Origin: a virus
Strand: one strand, 5' to 3'
Virus record (IMG/VR): IMGVR_UViG_3300047392_000149
Location: 1 to 23,705 of that record
Length of the DNA stretch: 23,705 bases
Positions 11,167 to 18,700 of the stretch are shown piece by piece (within the stretch, counting starts at the first letter, position 1; each line of letters opens with the position of its first letter). The notes beneath the pieces were generated by a model. The model ran no database searches and was not told where the DNA came from. It saw only the letters and a list, made by a program, of their open reading frames with translations. The position numbers and the translations under genes were made by a program.

Positions 11167-11532
11167 TTGCTTGTACATCATCACCTTGTAGTGAGGGCAG
11201 AACTATCTGCCCCGCCAACTGATCCAACTTATATAACTGCGTGGAAGAAGAATCTAGTGGAAGCCATTGGAATGAAAATTCTAATGGGTCCATATGCTAC
11301 GTATTCTAATATGCCAGGTAATCGCGGACTCACTGTAGCCACAGTCATTGAGACTAGTCACATAGTTCTACATGTTTGGGATGAGGAAAGCCCAGGTCTT
11401 ATGCAGCTTGATGTATATTCCTGTGCCGAATTTAATAAAGATACGATTTTTGAGGCAATCCAAGAGTTTGTACCTACAAAAATAGACTACAAATTCTTAG
11501 ACCGTACAGGCGACTTCATCCTAGCCTCGTAG
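11167..11532 (+). CDS. S-adenosylmethionine decarboxylase-like protein
   Basis: A 121-residue protein starting at TTG 11167 (AAGGAAAA upstream), two bases after the HTH gene. MLVHHHLVVRAEL, GNRGLTVATVIETSHIVLHV and LMQLDVYSCAEF align with the SpeD/AdoMetDC fold, including Ser64-His65 at the self-cleavage position, His69 and Cys86. In SpeD the residue before the cleaved serine is normally glutamate; here it is threonine, with Glu62 one further back. So it may process differently, not process, or act on another substrate (pyruvoyl-dependent arginine or ornithine decarboxylases evolved from this fold). Active forms would feed polyamine synthesis. The product is predicted from sequence only. Confidence 0.75.
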   Translation: MLVHHHLVVRAELSAPPTDPTYITAWKKNLVEAIGMKILMGPYATYSNMPGNRGLTVATVIETSHIVLHVWDEESPGLMQLDVYSCAEFNKDTIFEAIQEFVPTKIDYKFLDRTGDFILAS

Positions 11533-11541
11533 AAAAATAAC

Positions 11542-11570
11542 TTGACTTTATACCCTTTTTGGAGTAACAT
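11542..11570 (+). promoter_or_regulatory. Promoter-like sequence overlapping a ribosome binding site
   Basis: TTGACT (11542-11547), 17 bp, TAACAT (11565-11570). The -10 match is weaker, and the predicted start (about 11577) falls just inside ATG 11574. GGAG (11561-11564) in the spacer is a normal ribosome binding site for that ATG in any read-through transcript. Confidence 0.45.
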
Positions 11571-11573
11571 TAC

Positions 11574-11771
11574 ATGTTAGAAAAAACTTTTACAGCTCTT
11601 GGCATTGGCGGAGTTACCCTACTTATACTAGGTTTCTTGGTTCTAGGCCCCTGGCTATCTATTTTAGCAGTTAATCAGTTATTTGGCACAGCTATCCAGC
11701 TTACACTCTGGAACTGGCTAGCCGTGGGATGGCTGCATATTGTAGTAGCTGGTACTTCATCTAAGAGCTAG
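11574..11771 (+). CDS. Small membrane protein
   Basis: A 65-residue protein with two hydrophobic segments (about 9-33, LGIGGVTLLILGFLVLGPWL, and 42-60), and a polar tail TSSKS. GGAG at 11561-11564 is its ribosome binding site. Last gene before the tail-fibre locus. Similar short membrane proteins are common in phages; a holin role is possible but not supported. Confidence 0.7.
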   Translation: MLEKTFTALGIGGVTLLILGFLVLGPWLSILAVNQLFGTAIQLTLWNWLAVGWLHIVVAGTSSKS

Positions 11772-11789
11772 GCTGCGTTAGCGGCAAGC

Positions 11790-11807
11790 ACGTACTCTTC
11801 GGTACGT
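11790..11807 (+). repeat. Hairpin before the tail-fibre locus
   Basis: ACGTAC (11790-11795) pairs with GTACGT (11802-11807) around TCTTCG. No T-run follows, so it is not a standard terminator; it may be an mRNA structure ahead of ATG 11819. Confidence 0.45.
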
Positions 11808-11818
11808 TATAGTTGGAC

Positions 11819-12154
11819 ATGGTACAAACTATACAAATAAAACGAGGTACGCGAGCTCAAATTGAAGCTGCTAAAGCAGCAGGTCAGCTAAGAGATGGCG
11901 AGCCTTACTTAATTATAGACGAAAATAGATTAGCCGTTGGAGTTAGCTCCAGCGGCTATTCGTCGTTTGCAAAGACAGAAGAACTTATAGACGAAAAAGT
12001 AGCCATTGTTGCAAATGGTGTCCCAGGATATCTAGGCGGTACCACTGGAACAGATGGGGTACTTAGAACCAATAGTAGTATAACAATTCAAAAAGATATT
12101 AACAACAGCTTCATGGAATTAGCTGTAGCGAATGTAGACTTCGGCACATTCTGA
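11819..12154 (+). CDS. Short tail-fibre-module protein
   Basis: A 111-residue protein whose first 55 residues (IQIKRGTRAQIEAAKAAGQL, then GEPYLIIDENRLAVG...GYSSFAKTEEL) are clearly related to the N-terminus of the next gene (IKRGTKAQLDAAVTANTL..GEPYLITDQNRIAIG...YEVFAKSSEI). The rest is a short linker with a glycine-threonine turn ending NVDFGTF, much like the end of the next protein (IDGGTF). It lacks a fibre shaft. It could be a small structural adaptor or a shortened paralogue. The start is ATG 11819, without a clear ribosome binding site; TTG 11813 is in frame. Confidence 0.75.
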   Translation: MVQTIQIKRGTRAQIEAAKAAGQLRDGEPYLIIDENRLAVGVSSSGYSSFAKTEELIDEKVAIVANGVPGYLGGTTGTDGVLRTNSSITIQKDINNSFMELAVANVDFGTF

Positions 12155-12164
12155 GAATAAATAA

Positions 12165-13883
12165 ATGGCAAATCTTTTAAAAATTAAAAGAGGTACTAAA
12201 GCCCAACTTGATGCTGCTGTTACAGCTAATACATTAAATCTGGGCGAACCATACCTAATTACAGACCAAAATCGTATCGCAATAGGTACAGGATCAAATA
12301 GTTATGAAGTATTCGCTAAGTCTAGTGAAATTCAAGCTCTTGATGCGGATCTTACCGCGATTTCTGGTTTAACCGGCACAGGGTTTCTAAAAAGAACAGG
12401 TACTGATACTTGGGCACTAGATACAAACACGTACCTGACAGCACTCACAGATACATTAGCTACCGTAACAGCTCGTGGTGCGACAACATCAACAGCAGTT
12501 ACTTTAAATGGTGGCGCTACTATCGGCAGCACCGGTCTAGTTGTTAATGGCTCCACAAGTGGGACAGCAACCGTTGTAGCAACAGCTATTGCTGGTAGTG
12601 CTACGCTAACACTACCAGCGACTACTGGTACTCTAGCCTTAACCTCGCAGATTCCTACCGTTAATAATGGTACATTTACTCTAAATATTGGTACGGCTGC
12701 CGCATCTGGTGCCTCAGTAACAGTTAGTGCAGGTACTGGTTATACAGCTAATAGCGCGACTAATACTACATACAGTGTTAGTGTAGGTCCATCACTAAGT
12801 GCTTTAGCTACATTTATGGCTACTGGTACTGCTGGATTTATTAGGCGTACTGCCATTGATACCTATGCTATTGATACAAGTACATACCTAACTGGCAACC
12901 AAACCATTACATTAACAGGCGATGTCACAGGTAGTGGCACCACTTCTATTACAACAACTTTAGCTAACTCTGGTGTTACCGCTGGAACTTATACTAAAAT
13001 TACTGTTGATGCTAAGGGCCGTGTAACTTCAGGTACTACGCTATCAGCTACAGATATCCCAACACTGACTGCAGCTAAGATCAGTGACTTTGATACTCAG
13101 GTACGTACAAGTACAGTAGCACAGCTTGCAGCTCCTGGTGCCGCGCTTGCGATGAACTCTCAGAAAATTACGGGTCTAGCAGATCCTACTGCCGCTCAAG
13201 ATGCCGCGACTAAGGCATATGTAGATGGTGTAGCGCAGGGACTTGATGCCAAAATTTCAGTAAGAGCAGCTACAACTGCTGATATTACACTATCCGGTAC
13301 TCAGACAATTGACGGCGTAGCTGTTATTGCTGGTGATAGAGTTCTTGTTAAGAATCAAGCAACAAATACTCAGAATGGTATCTATGTTGTTGCAGCAGGT
13401 GCATGGTCACGTGCTACCGATGCTGATACTTGGAATGAGCTTATTGCCGCATTCACTTTCGTAGAGGAAGGTACAGCTAATGCCGACACAGGCTGGGTAA
13501 GCACTGTTAATGCTGGTGGAACCATTGGCTCTACGGCAGTAGCTTTTGTACAGTTTTCATCTGCGGGTGCTTATACGGCTGGTACAGGTATGGTTTCAAG
13601 TGGTAACACTTTCAATGTACAGGGTACAGCAAATCGTATCTCAGTAACTGCTGATAACGTTGATATCGACGCTGCCTATGTAGGTCAAACTTCAATTACT
13701 ACATTAGGTACAATCGCTACAGGTACATGGAACGCTACAGCAATTGGCGTAACAAAGGGTGGTCTAGGACTTACAGCAGCTGTAACCGGCCTACTAAAAG
13801 GTAACGGTTCTGCATACTCAGCAGCAGTAGCTGGAACTGACTACCTAGATCCAAATAGCACAATCGACGGCGGAACATTCTAA
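12165..13883 (+). CDS. Tail fibre protein
   Basis: A 572-residue protein. The N-terminal 60 residues form the same module as the preceding gene. It continues with threonine/alanine/glycine-rich beta-type sequence typical of trimeric fibre shafts, including the segments LTGDVTGSGTTSITTTLANS, ITVDAKGRVTSG and KITGLADPTAAQDAATKAYV, which recur in many phage fibre proteins, and ends DPNSTIDGGTF. It carries no S74 chaperone and no glycine-rich tip of its own, so it may form a proximal fibre part or need a separate adhesin from the locus. The start has no strong ribosome binding site; 10 bases separate it from the preceding stop. Confidence 0.85.
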   Translation: MANLLKIKRGTKAQLDAAVTANTLNLGEPYLITDQNRIAIGTGSNSYEVFAKSSEIQALDADLTAISGLTGTGFLKRTGTDTWALDTNTYLTALTDTLATVTARGATTSTAVTLNGGATIGSTGLVVNGSTSGTATVVATAIAGSATLTLPATTGTLALTSQIPTVNNGTFTLNIGTAAASGASVTVSAGTGYTANSATNTTYSVSVGPSLSALATFMATGTAGFIRRTAIDTYAIDTSTYLTGNQTITLTGDVTGSGTTSITTTLANSGVTAGTYTKITVDAKGRVTSGTTLSATDIPTLTAAKISDFDTQVRTSTVAQLAAPGAALAMNSQKITGLADPTAAQDAATKAYVDGVAQGLDAKISVRAATTADITLSGTQTIDGVAVIAGDRVLVKNQATNTQNGIYVVAAGAWSRATDADTWNELIAAFTFVEEGTANADTGWVSTVNAGGTIGSTAVAFVQFSSAGAYTAGTGMVSSGNTFNVQGTANRISVTADNVDIDAAYVGQTSITTLGTIATGTWNATAIGVTKGGLGLTAAVTGLLKGNGSAYSAAVAGTDYLDPNSTIDGGTF

Positions 13884-13895
13884 TAATTAAAGCCC

Positions 13896-13909
13896 TGCTT
13901 ATATAAGCA
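13896..13909. repeat. 14-bp perfect palindrome between fibre genes
   Basis: TGCTTATATAAGCA is its own reverse complement. It lies between the tail fibre gene and the glycine-rich adhesin gene, just upstream of the GGAGGGAG ribosome binding site (13911-13918). It could be a protein-binding site or an RNA structure. Confidence 0.6.
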
Positions 13910-13923
13910 CTGGAGGGAGCCAT

Positions 13924-15339
13924 ATGGCAAATACAATTCAATTAAGGAGGTCGGCTACTGCAAATGCGGTGCCGACCACCGCACAATTAGCTCTTGGTGA
14001 GCTTGCTATTAATACGACCGATGGTAAATTATACTTAAAGAAAAATGTATCCGGCGTAGAAACTATCGTTGATGTTACAGGTGGTGGAGCAAGTATATCC
14101 GTTTCGGATACGGCCCCAGCTTCGCCAGGTAACGGATCGCTATGGTGGAATAGCAATATTGGCGTTCTAAAAATTTACTATAATGACGGTACATCTAGTC
14201 AATGGGTCGATGCATCGCATACTTCTTCGGCTCCTTCTGGGGGCACAGTATCCTACCCACAGAACATCCAAAGTGGTAACTACACGCTTGTTCTTGATGA
14301 CGCTGGTAAGCACATTTATTCGGCGAACACGGGTGCACAGACAATCACGATCCCTACAAATGCTTCCGTTGCGTTCCCTATTGGGACTGCGATTACGATT
14401 GTGAACGAAGGTACAACGCAGATTGCCCTTTCGGTGGCGGGTGTAACTGTCCGCAATAACGCAAGTAGCGTGGCGCTTGCCGCTCCGATAATTAGTCCGG
14501 CTGGGGCAGTTCAGCTTCTCAAAGTTGGCACAAACACTTGGAAAGCAACATTTGGTGTCATGCTTAACAATGTAACTATACAATACCTAATCATTGCTGG
14601 TGGCGGTAGTGGTGGCGGAGGTCCACAGGGCGGTGGCGGTGGCGCTGGTGGTTACTTAACTGGCTCCGTAACAGCTAACGGAAGCATCGTCGTAACCGTA
14701 GGTGCTGGCGGCGCAAGCGGAACAGGTACTGGTAACAACGGAGTTAACTCATCAATAACAGGCGTCACAGCAGCGGTTGGTGGCGGTGCTGGTGGCCGAA
14801 ACGGACTTGCTGGTTCATCTGGCGGTTCTGGCGGCGGCGCTGGCTCTAACTATCCTAACGCAAACCTTGCAGGTGGCTCGGGCACAGCCGGTCAAGGTAA
14901 TGCTGGTGGTACTACAACAGATAGTGCTAATTACTATCAATCAGGCGGCGGCGGCGGCGGTGGAGCCGTTGGTGGTAATGGTTCAGGCACTACAGCTGGT
15001 GTTGGTGGTAATGGCCTTGCGTCCTCAATTACAGGGACATCAGTCACACGTGCTGGAGGCGGTGGCGGCGGGAATATTTATGGTGCACAAGGCGCTGGCG
15101 GTACTGGTGGTGGCGGAGCTGGAGGTAATCCTGGTACGTCAGGGACTGCGAATACTGGCAGCGGCGGCGGCGGTGCTACTAATGGCGGAAATACCTTTGG
15201 TGCTGGCGGCTCAGGTGTAGTCATCCTTTCAGTTCCCACTGTAGAATATAGTGGCGTAACTACTGGTTCGCCAACGGTTACAACCAGCGGTTCTAACACA
15301 ATTCTAACATTCAATTCATCAGGGAGTTATACGGCATGA
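13924..15339 (+). CDS. Glycine-rich tail fibre adhesin, copy 1
   Basis: A 471-residue protein. Residues 1-55 (MANTIQLRRSATANAVPTTA..., LGELAINTTDGKLYLK) are a fibre N-terminal module; the middle has SVSDTAPASPGNGSLWWNS and a beta domain. From about residue 220 it is a glycine-rich tip domain (QYLIIAGGGSGGGGPQGG..., with about ten glycine clusters), ending SGVVILSVPT...VTTSGSNTILTFNSSGSYTA. Glycine-rich sandwiches of this kind form receptor-binding tips in several phage fibres. GGAGGGAG is the ribosome binding site. The stop overlaps the next ATG. Its C-terminus is closely related to the second adhesin (20715-21686). Confidence 0.88.
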   Translation: MANTIQLRRSATANAVPTTAQLALGELAINTTDGKLYLKKNVSGVETIVDVTGGGASISVSDTAPASPGNGSLWWNSNIGVLKIYYNDGTSSQWVDASHTSSAPSGGTVSYPQNIQSGNYTLVLDDAGKHIYSANTGAQTITIPTNASVAFPIGTAITIVNEGTTQIALSVAGVTVRNNASSVALAAPIISPAGAVQLLKVGTNTWKATFGVMLNNVTIQYLIIAGGGSGGGGPQGGGGGAGGYLTGSVTANGSIVVTVGAGGASGTGTGNNGVNSSITGVTAAVGGGAGGRNGLAGSSGGSGGGAGSNYPNANLAGGSGTAGQGNAGGTTTDSANYYQSGGGGGGGAVGGNGSGTTAGVGGNGLASSITGTSVTRAGGGGGGNIYGAQGAGGTGGGGAGGNPGTSGTANTGSGGGGATNGGNTFGAGGSGVVILSVPTVEYSGVTTGSPTVTTSGSNTILTFNSSGSYTA

Positions 15340-15683
15340 GCCATTTTGCAAAAGTTATTGACGGCATCGTCACAGAAGTACTTGTTATCGAGCAAGACGT
15401 TATCGACACTGGTATGTTCGGCGACCCAGCACTTTGGGTGCAAACATCATACAACACTTATGGAGGTCAGCATCCAGAAGGACGTCCGCTGCGTAAAAAC
15501 TACGCAGGTGTTGGGTATACATACGATGCAGAGCGCGATGCGTTTATCCCCCCACAACCATTCCAATCATGGAATTTAAATGAAACAACTTGTTTATGGG
15601 AACCCCCTGTCGAATACCCAAATGACGGAAAACCATATTCATGGAACGAGGACTCACTTAACTGGGACTTACAACAACCGTAA
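15336..15683 (+). CDS. Conserved fibre-locus protein (MSHFAKV family)
   Basis: A 115-residue protein, MSHFAKVIDGIVTEVLVIEQ..., then WVQTSYNTYGG, LRKNYAGVGYTYDAERDAFI, PPQPFQSWNLNETTCLWEPP. I recall this family beside tail-fibre genes in cyanophages and pelagiphages; function unknown, possibly a fibre accessory or capping protein. ATG overlaps the stop of the adhesin gene. A truncated second copy lies at 21683-21724. Confidence 0.85.
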   Translation: MSHFAKVIDGIVTEVLVIEQDVIDTGMFGDPALWVQTSYNTYGGQHPEGRPLRKNYAGVGYTYDAERDAFIPPQPFQSWNLNETTCLWEPPVEYPNDGKPYSWNEDSLNWDLQQP

Positions 15684-15696
15684 GCATAATTTGCTT
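15682..15696. repeat. Short inverted repeat between fibre genes
   Basis: AAGCA (15682-15686) pairs with TGCTT (15692-15696), loop TAATT, starting inside the TAA stop of the preceding gene. It uses the same AAGCA/TGCTT words as the palindrome at 13896-13909. Confidence 0.4.
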
Positions 15697-15734
15697 GTGC
15701 GATTGCCCAGCCAAGGCAGTCCTTAGGATACTAT

Positions 15735-18700
15735 ATGGCATTAGATTTTCCGTCTAGTCCTACTAATGGACAGACTTTTGTATCAGGAAATAGAACCTGG
15801 ACATATAATACTACAACTTCTTCTTGGGAAGCGAGTTCCGTAGCTACAAGTAAGACAGCTAATTATGTTTATGCGGCACCAAATGGGTCCGCAGGAATAC
15901 CTGATTTTAGAGCTTTAGTAGCTGCTGATATTCCTACCCTTAACCAGAATACTACTGGAACAGCGGCTACAATTACTGGGGTTTACTCCGGTACAATAAC
16001 TTCTGGGCAAATTACTACTGGTCTTGGATTTACGCCTTATAACGCGACTAACCCAAGTGGTTATACATCAAATCTTGGGACTGTAACAGGTGTTACTGGT
16101 ACGGCTCCAATCGTATCTAGCGGTGGGACTGCTCCAGCTATTTCTATAAGTGCGGCTACATCAGCAGCAGCAGGCTCTATGAGCGCGGCTGATAAGACCA
16201 AATTGGATGGCATTGCTACTAGCGCGAACAACTATGTTCTGCCAAAAGCAACCGCCTCAGCACTCGGCGGTGTAGAAGTATTCGATGCTACTGTTCAAAC
16301 TGTAGCCGCAAATGCTGTTACCACTACAGCCTCGCGCACATATGGTGTTCAATTAAACTCGGCGGACCAAATGGTCGTAAACGTGCCGTGGACAAACTCT
16401 GGCGGTACGTTCGATGGACTAACTGCAAAAACTAGTGGTACTGGGACTTATCAAACGACTGGAGATTTCCGTGCACCTATCTTCTATGATAGTAATGACA
16501 CAGGCTATTACATAGACCCAAATAGTACAACAAATTTAAACTTAATACAAGCAAATACTTATCGTCAAAATGCATCAGGTGTACCAAGAGTAAACCTAGG
16601 TGATCCAACTGTCACAGAAATGGCACTATTTGATGGGCAATTCAATAATAAGACAGAATTCTTTCCACCAGCAAATGTTATATGCGAAACATCTACTAAT
16701 GGTACTACTTGGACAACGTATTCAGTAACTGATGCGCAGAAGAAATTACTGGTCGGAGGAGACAGCGGAGCTTCTATTTCCATTCCTAACGGCACGGCAT
16801 ATTTTCGTGTTCGTTTTATTAATAGAGGCGACTACGTTTATCTTAACGCACTGTATGCATACCATACTTCGGGAGGACATTCGACCCAAGTACAGATATA
16901 TAAAAAGGATTTTGGGTCCACAACTTGGGTTCAACATACATCTTCTACTGCATCAGTAGGAAGCTGGCCTGGACATATTTACTTACCGTTTAATACTATT
17001 GCGTATCATCCCGGTACATATGTTGATGAGGTTGCAGTCGTATTCATTCCTACATGGAATAATCCTACTTGGTCTGCCCAGAACATAGTTCTTCACCAAA
17101 TGCAAATTTGGGGTGGATATCCTGCGGGTAAGAGAAACATTTACAGTGTAGATTCTGATAAAAACGTTACTTTTCCTAGTGATGTTAGGGCTACACTTTA
17201 TTATGATAGTAGCGATACTAGCTACTATGTTGACCCTAATAGTGCGTCTCGGCTTAGGTCAGTTTATGTAACTGATGGTACTATTGATCCATCTAACGTT
17301 GGAGCTGGTGTAGGCCTTGGTTTTATTAACGAGCCTACCACATCCTTCGCTGCAACCGGCATCACCTTCGGCAGTGGTACCGGCCAGCACGGTGCAATCG
17401 TATATGGCTCAAACATAATGTATTTTGGGACCGAAAACGGCTCCGATAATACGATGACCTCAAAAGCTACGTTAAATAGTTCTGGTTCGTTTTCAGCCGA
17501 TGGCGATTTCCGCGCACCCATTTTCTACGACACCAACGACACTACCTTTTACGTGAACCCTAATAGTACTTCTGTTATGAATGCCATCCAACCCTGGGGT
17601 GAGGTTGGTATGCGTCGCGGGGATAGCGCAACACTTCTGCGCTCTTATAACACCTCCGCAAGCCAAGCAACACAGTTTTATGTCAACCATAATCTTGGTA
17701 ACGTAGAAATTGGTAACGCACGCGGCATTGTTTATGCTGGCGGAACCTATTGGCAGGTTGCTAACTCTACTCGTTCACCTATCTTTTATGATAGTGATGA
17801 TACGAGTCGATACGTTGATGCAAACAGCACTTCGCAGATAGGTTCAACATATGTTAACGGGTATTTCCAGATACAATATAATAGCGGCAACCAATTTGCT
17901 GGCATGGGCATTCGTAACAACTACGGTAGTGCTTCCGCGCAAGCTACCTCCTTCATTGATTTTATGAACGAAAACGGTATTCAGAAGACCTCTGTCTTTG
18001 GTAGAATAGCCACAGATGGAGCTGGTTACTTAGAATTCTTGTCTACTGCTGGAGGCGTATCGCGCTCAACTGATACTAGAACCACAACGGCTTATGCGTA
18101 CTCCAACCAATGGAGTTTCCAAACATCAGCAGGTATTTCAACTAATATCGTTTATGATAGAGATGATACAAGTCGATACCTAGATATTAACGGCGCAAAT
18201 GTATCTAACATTAATACTATTTTTACTGGTGTAGCATATTTTAGGTCAAATCCAGGGTCTGGCGTATATAGTGGCGCAGTATCAAGTCCGCCCCTACAAG
18301 TATATTCCACTGACGGCGGATCTGCTTTCATGTCATTCCACAGATCTGGCGCATATGCGGTTAACCTCGGCCTAGATCCGGACAACTATTTGCGTATAGG
18401 TGGTTGGTCAGCTTCATCTAATCGCTGGGTATTAGATATGTCCGGTAATAACTGGGCTGCTGGATCGTTCCGTGCTCCTATCTTCTACGATAGTGATAAC
18501 ACAACTTATTACATTGACCCTAACACCGGCTCTAATGTTTTTGGAGAATTTAAGGTTAACCAAAATGGTGCGGCAGGTATTCAATTAATCAGTACTACTG
18601 GCACACAAAGTTTATGGATTAGAACTGGGTACGACAATGCACCTACACCAAGTGTGAGTGCAACAAACGTGCAGTTTCAATCTAGTGGTTATTCCGGCGG

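Noticed and set aside
12155-12165. T4-type late promoter (TATAAATA) suggested by GAATAAATAA
   Set aside because: The match is partial, lies directly on the start codon and is not repeated before the other fibre genes.
14167-14583. A 138-codon minus-strand open frame inside the adhesin gene
   Set aside because: It is a by-product of the composition of the plus-strand gene, with no ribosome binding site or recognisable protein pattern.
14777-15220. A 147-codon plus-strand frame rich in valine, alanine and leucine within adhesin copy 1, and a similar one at 21103-21369
   Set aside because: Both are shifted-frame readings of GGC/GGT glycine repeats; the glycine frame matches known fibre tips and continues on both sides.
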